NCBI RefSeq assembly: GCF_029080175.1
Contig: NZ_JARFJC010000042.1
Strand: one strand, 5' to 3'
Origin: Luteipulveratus flavus
Lineage (GTDB): Bacteria; Actinomycetota; Actinomycetes; Actinomycetales; Dermatophilaceae
DNA: 64,000 nucleotides
Below the pieces are notes generated by a model. The model made no database searches. It was not told where the DNA came from and saw only the letters and a program-made list of their open reading frames with translations. The translations under genes were made by a program, and so were the position numbers. This document shows, piece by piece, positions 60,950-64,000 of the stretch; position 1 is the first letter of the stretch; the number at the start of each line of letters is the position of its first letter.

Positions 60950-61867
60950 ATGAGCTCCGTCGACGTCTCCCGCGTCATGCTCGACGGCCCCTGGGAGCAC
61001 CGCCTCGTCGCCGCGAACGGCGCGCGGTTCCACCTCGTCGAGGCCGGCGAGGGCCCGCTGGTGGTCCTGCTTCACGGGTTCCCCGAGTTCTGGTGGGCCT
61101 GGCGCGAGCAGATCCCCGCGCTCGCCGCGGCCGGCTACCGCGTCGCCGCGATGGACCTGCGAGGGTACGGCGCGTCCGACAAGCCGCCGCAGGGGTACGA
61201 CACGTTCACCCTGGCCGCCGACGTCGCCGCGGTGATCCGCTGCCTCGGCGTCCGGCGGGCGACGGTGGTCGGGCACGGCTGGGGCGGCTGGATCGCCTGG
61301 TCGATGCCGAGCATGCAGCCCGACGTGACCCAGGCGGTCGCCTCGCTCGGCATGCCGCACCCGATGGTGATGCGCCAGGCCTCGGCCCGCAGCATGCGCC
61401 AGGTCCGCGCCAACGCCTACCTGCTGGCGCTGCAGCGGCCGTTCGTCCCGGAGCGGCAGATGGTCGCCGGGCCGCGGTACGTCCGCCGGCTGATGTCCGC
61501 CTGGTCCGGGCGCCCGAGCTGGCCGCCGGGTGAGGTCAGCGAGCTGTACGCCGACGCCCTGACCCTCCCGTTCGTCGCGCACTCCGCGGCCGAGTACTAC
61601 CGCTGGGTCGCGCGTTCGGTCCTGCGCTCGGACGGTCGCCGGTTCGTCTCGCGGCTCAGCCAACCGATCGAGGTCCCGGTCCTGCACGTGCACGGCGACG
61701 CCGACGGCTGCGTCCTGCCCAGCAGCTCGACGGGTTCGCGGGAATGGTGCACCGGGTCGTACGAGGAGGTCACCCTCCCCGGCGTCGGCCACTTCATCCC
61801 CGAGGAGGCGCCGGCGGAGACCAACGCGCTGCTCACCCGCTGGCTGGGGACGGTCAGCGCCGCATGA
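60950..61867 (+). CDS. Alpha/beta hydrolase, epoxide-hydrolase-like, without the usual nucleophile
   Basis: A 305-residue hydrolase-fold protein. HGFPEF (42-47) is the oxyanion motif and DLRGYGASDKP follows as in epoxide hydrolases. The elbow reads GHGWGG (108-113), so the catalytic Asp is Gly110. The late His (GVGHFIPEEAP) and acid (HGDADG) remain. Either the enzyme is inactive in classical chemistry or works differently. AGGAGG precedes an ATG at 60938; ATG 60950 fits the family start. Its last 14 bases overlap the convergent nudix gene. Confidence 0.82.
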   Translation: MSSVDVSRVMLDGPWEHRLVAANGARFHLVEAGEGPLVVLLHGFPEFWWAWREQIPALAAAGYRVAAMDLRGYGASDKPPQGYDTFTLAADVAAVIRCLGVRRATVVGHGWGGWIAWSMPSMQPDVTQAVASLGMPHPMVMRQASARSMRQVRANAYLLALQRPFVPERQMVAGPRYVRRLMSAWSGRPSWPPGEVSELYADALTLPFVAHSAAEYYRWVARSVLRSDGRRFVSRLSQPIEVPVLHVHGDADGCVLPSSSTGSREWCTGSYEEVTLPGVGHFIPEEAPAETNALLTRWLGTVSAA

Positions 61868-62513
61868 ACCTCTCGGGGACGACCCGCTCGTCCTCGACGT
61901 CCCACGGCCGGGTCAGACCCGCGAGGTCGAGCGTCTCGGCCAGGACGATCGCCGTGAACCCCCACACGTAGACGTCGCCCACCTCGAAGGCCGGCGCCTT
62001 GAACGCCCGCGACGGGTGGGTGGCGGTGAACCGGTGGGCGGGGTCCACCAGCGCCGCGACCGGGATCTGGACCACCCGCGCGACCTCCGCGGGGTCGACT
62101 GCGCGGATCGTGGACGGGCGCTCCCACCAGGCGAGCACAGGCGTCACGGAGTAGCCGGTGACCGACAGCGGCAGCCGCGGGAACTCGCCCACGACGCGGA
62201 CGCCGTCGGGCGACAAATCGATCTCCTCGCGCGCCTCCCGCATGGCGGCGGCGACCAGGTCGGCGTCGGTGTCGTCGACCACCCCGCCGGGGAACGACAC
62301 CTGGCCCGCGTGCCGGCGCAGCGCCGAGGACCGCTCGGTGAGCACGACGTCCGGTCCGGCGCCGTCGCCCGGCCCGAACAGCATCAGGACCGCGGACTGG
62401 CGGCCGAGCGGCGCGCCCGCGAGGCGGCGTACGAGCGGCATGTCCTCGTGCGAGGTGTCGGCCACGCGCTGCAGCCAGTCGGGCACGGGAGCCGCGGCGG
62501 TGGACGTGCTCAT
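61854..62513 (-). CDS. Nudix hydrolase, CoA pyrophosphatase type
   Basis: A 219-residue nudix protein. VLTERSSALRRHAGQVSFPGG matches the CoA-hydrolase signature that precedes the nudix box; the box runs GGVVDDTDADLVAAAMREAREEI, with Asp in place of the first Glu. It probably hydrolyses CoA or acyl-CoA to phosphopantetheine and ADP. The start overlaps the nth stop (ATGA). Neighbourhood nth-nudix-crp is conserved in actinobacteria. Confidence 0.9.
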   Translation of the reverse strand: MSTSTAAAPVPDWLQRVADTSHEDMPLVRRLAGAPLGRQSAVLMLFGPGDGAGPDVVLTERSSALRRHAGQVSFPGGVVDDTDADLVAAAMREAREEIDLSPDGVRVVGEFPRLPLSVTGYSVTPVLAWWERPSTIRAVDPAEVARVVQIPVAALVDPAHRFTATHPSRAFKAPAFEVGDVYVWGFTAIVLAETLDLAGLTRPWDVEDERVVPERFMRR

Positions 62514-63262
62514 GCGGTGCGGACCTGCTCCCCCAGGGTCGGCGCGCCGGGGGCGAGCTCGAACTTCAGCAGCCTGGCCGCCTTGACTGGATCGGTCTCG
62601 CCGTCGCCGTACGAGGGGCACCACTGGGCGACGGGGCACACGCCGCAGGCGGGCTTCTTGGCGTGGCACATCCGGCGGCCGTGAAAGATCAGCACGTGGC
62701 TGAGCATCGTCCAGTCCTTGCGGGGGAAGAGCGCGCCCACGGCGTGCTCGACCTTCACGGCGTCGGTCTCGGTGGTCCAGCCGAACCGGCGGACGAGCCG
62801 GCCGACGTGGGTGTCGACCGTGATCCCCGGGATGTCGAAGGCGTTGCCGAGGACGACGTTCGCGGTCTTGCGACCGACGCCGGGCAGGGTCACCAGGTCC
62901 TTCAGTCGCGGCGGCACCTCGCCGTCGAACCGCTCCACGAGGGCCTGGCCGAGCGTGATCACCGAGTTCGTCTTGGCGCGGAAGAAGCCGGTGGGCTTGA
63001 GCAGCTCCTCCATCTCGGTCCGGTCGGCCGCCGCGAGCGCCGCCGCGTCCGGGTAGTGCGCGAACAGCCGAGGTGTCACCCGGTTGACCATCACGTCGGT
63101 CGTCTGGGCCGACAGGATCGTGGCGACCAGCAGCTGGAGCGGACTCTCGAAGTCGAGCTCGCAGTGGGCGTACGGGTACTTCTCGTGCAGGGCGCGATAC
63201 ATCTTGCGGGCGCGACGGGTCCGGCCGACCGGGGTCTCCTGGGAGACGTCGAGACGCTTCAC
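62510..63262 (-). CDS. nth: Endonuclease III (DNA glycosylase/AP lyase)
   Basis: A 250-residue base-excision repair enzyme. The helix-hairpin-helix LPGVGRKTANVVLGNAF contains catalytic Lys132, and TVDTHVGR the catalytic Asp150. The C-terminus holds the four-cysteine iron-sulphur cluster (CHAKKPACGVCPVAQWC). It removes oxidised pyrimidines. GTG 63262 matches the family start; no good ribosome site is seen. Divergent from crp. Confidence 0.95.
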   Translation of the reverse strand: MKRLDVSQETPVGRTRRARKMYRALHEKYPYAHCELDFESPLQLLVATILSAQTTDVMVNRVTPRLFAHYPDAAALAAADRTEMEELLKPTGFFRAKTNSVITLGQALVERFDGEVPPRLKDLVTLPGVGRKTANVVLGNAFDIPGITVDTHVGRLVRRFGWTTETDAVKVEHAVGALFPRKDWTMLSHVLIFHGRRMCHAKKPACGVCPVAQWCPSYGDGETDPVKAARLLKFELAPGAPTLGEQVRTA

Positions 63263-63390
63263 CCTCCCGACCCTAGGTGCAGCGGCCGACACCCGCGCAC
63301 CGGCCGCCGACGGGTCCGCGGTGGCCGCCGGGCGCGGCGCACGGCCCTGACGTACGACCGGTGGTCCGGCGTGCGTGGCAGACTGACCGC

Positions 63391-64000
63391 GTGGATATGG
63401 ATGTCGTACGCCGTGCACCGTTGTTCGCACCCCTTGACGACGAGGCTGCCGAGGCGCTCCTGGGGCAGATGACCCGTAACCGGATCGAGCGCGGCGAGGA
63501 GCTGTTCCGCGAGGGCGACCAGGGCGACCGCCTGTACGTCATCACCGCGGGCAAGGTGAAGCTCGGCCGCCGCTCGCCCGACGGCCGCGAGAACCTCCTG
63601 GCGATCCTCGGCCCCGGCGAGATGCTCGGCGAGCTCTCGCTGTTCGACCCCGGCGCGCGCACCGCGACCGCGACGGCGGTCGCCGGCACCGAGCTGGTCG
63701 GCCTGAGCCACAAGGACCTCACGACGTTCCTCGGCGGCCGCCCCGAGGTCGCCATCACCATGCTCGGCGCGCTCGCCCGCCGTCTGCGCCGCACCAACGA
63801 GGCGCTCGGCGACCTCGTCTTCACCGACGTGCCCGGCCGCGTCGCCAAGGCCCTGCTGGACCTCTCCTCCCGCTTCGGCCGACCGGCCGAGGACGGTGTG
63901 CTCGTCGCCCACGACCTCACCCAGGAGGAGCTCGCCCAGCTGGTCGGCGCCTCCCGCGAGACGGTCAACAAGGCCCTCGCCGACTTCGCCTCGCGCGGCT
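63391..64000 (+). CDS. crp: Crp/Fnr-family regulator (GlxR/Crp type), 3' end cut by window edge
   Basis: The first 203 residues are visible. The cyclic-nucleotide-binding barrel contains EGDQGDRLYVITAGKVKLG and GEMLGELSLFDPGARTATATA, with the Glu and Arg-Thr residues that contact cAMP. The helix-turn-helix is LTQEELAQLVGASRETVNKAL. This is the actinobacterial Crp/GlxR type, which recognises TGTGA-N6-TCACA; two perfect matches are present in this window. GTG 63391 fits the family start. Confidence 0.95.
   Translation, partial: MDMDVVRRAPLFAPLDDEAAEALLGQMTRNRIERGEELFREGDQGDRLYVITAGKVKLGRRSPDGRENLLAILGPGEMLGELSLFDPGARTATATAVAGTELVGLSHKDLTTFLGGRPEVAITMLGALARRLRRTNEALGDLVFTDVPGRVAKALLDLSSRFGRPAEDGVLVAHDLTQEELAQLVGASRETVNKALADFASRG

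Overview
The window is a strongly GC-rich stretch of an actinobacterial (Actinomycetota) chromosome. Third codon positions are G/C-biased, GTG starts are common, and the markers are actinobacterial: an actinobacterial Tad pilus locus with a DECH helicase and AIM24 protein nearby, a BldG-like STAS protein, a 6C RNA, a GlxR/Crp-type regulator, an F420-type nitroreductase and DUF4244/DUF4287/PPA1498-family proteins. From memory, the backbone (tRNA-Thr, TAP-like peptidase, holB, tmk, topA, methyltransferase, STAS, helicase, Tad locus, 6C RNA, acetate/organic acid genes, acs, nhaA, nudix, nth, crp) matches the Streptomyces coelicolor region around SCO3540-SCO3571. I cannot place the organism below phylum or class. 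No prophage, transposase, CRISPR array or rRNA gene was found.

Layout. 1-6.7 kb holds a GntR regulator facing an epoxide-hydrolase-like gene across a palindromic operator, a Tat-exported metallophosphoesterase, a serine beta-lactamase-like hydrolase, and an alcohol dehydrogenase/DUF2255/cupin operon. 6.7-11.6 kb is a nine-gene, tightly coupled gas vesicle operon on the minus strand, with two GvpF/L proteins, three GvpA/J-type proteins, GvpG, GvpK, an SRPBCC protein with a very acidic tail and a Lys/Ala-tailed protein; GvpN and GvpO are not seen. 12-17 kb holds DUF4287, tRNA-Thr(CGT), the TAP-like lipoprotein peptidase, holB and tmk. 17-24.7 kb looks like a variable module lying between tmk and topA: MerR-TipAS, Doc toxin/antitoxin, APC permease, HIT-like protein, GNAT, an FN3/lyase-like protein, a serine hydrolase and a lipoprotein.

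24.8-41.7 kb holds topA, a DODA-type dioxygenase, a HemK-like methyltransferase, AIM24, the STAS protein, the DECH helicase, a free-standing PheRS-like ligase of unknown function, and the Tad genes (CpaE-, TadA-, TadB-, TadC-like, Flp pilin, TadE, TadG-like), preceded on the same strand by a 6C RNA and a Fic-fold protein whose active site is degenerate. 41.7-57 kb is dominated by organic acid metabolism: DUF485-ActP acetate symport with a perfect Crp-type site, the TctCBA tricarboxylate transporter with its DpiBA-type two-component system, and acetyl-CoA synthetase. A secreted GH64 glucanase/GH18 chitinase operon, an OmpA-like lipoprotein and an AMIN-like secreted protein (second perfect Crp-type site) lie between them. 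57-64 kb holds a DUF4260/F420-reductase pair controlled by a divergent TetR through three palindromes, then nhaA, a holin-like protein, an alpha/beta hydrolase lacking its nucleophile, a CoA-type nudix hydrolase, nth and the 5' part of crp.

How the parts work together: the window suggests a saprophytic actinobacterium that digests fungal wall polymers, imports acetate and tricarboxylates, activates acetate with Acs, and coordinates this through the Crp/GlxR-type regulator whose candidate sites occur in front of several of these genes. That regulatory link is inference from motif matches only.
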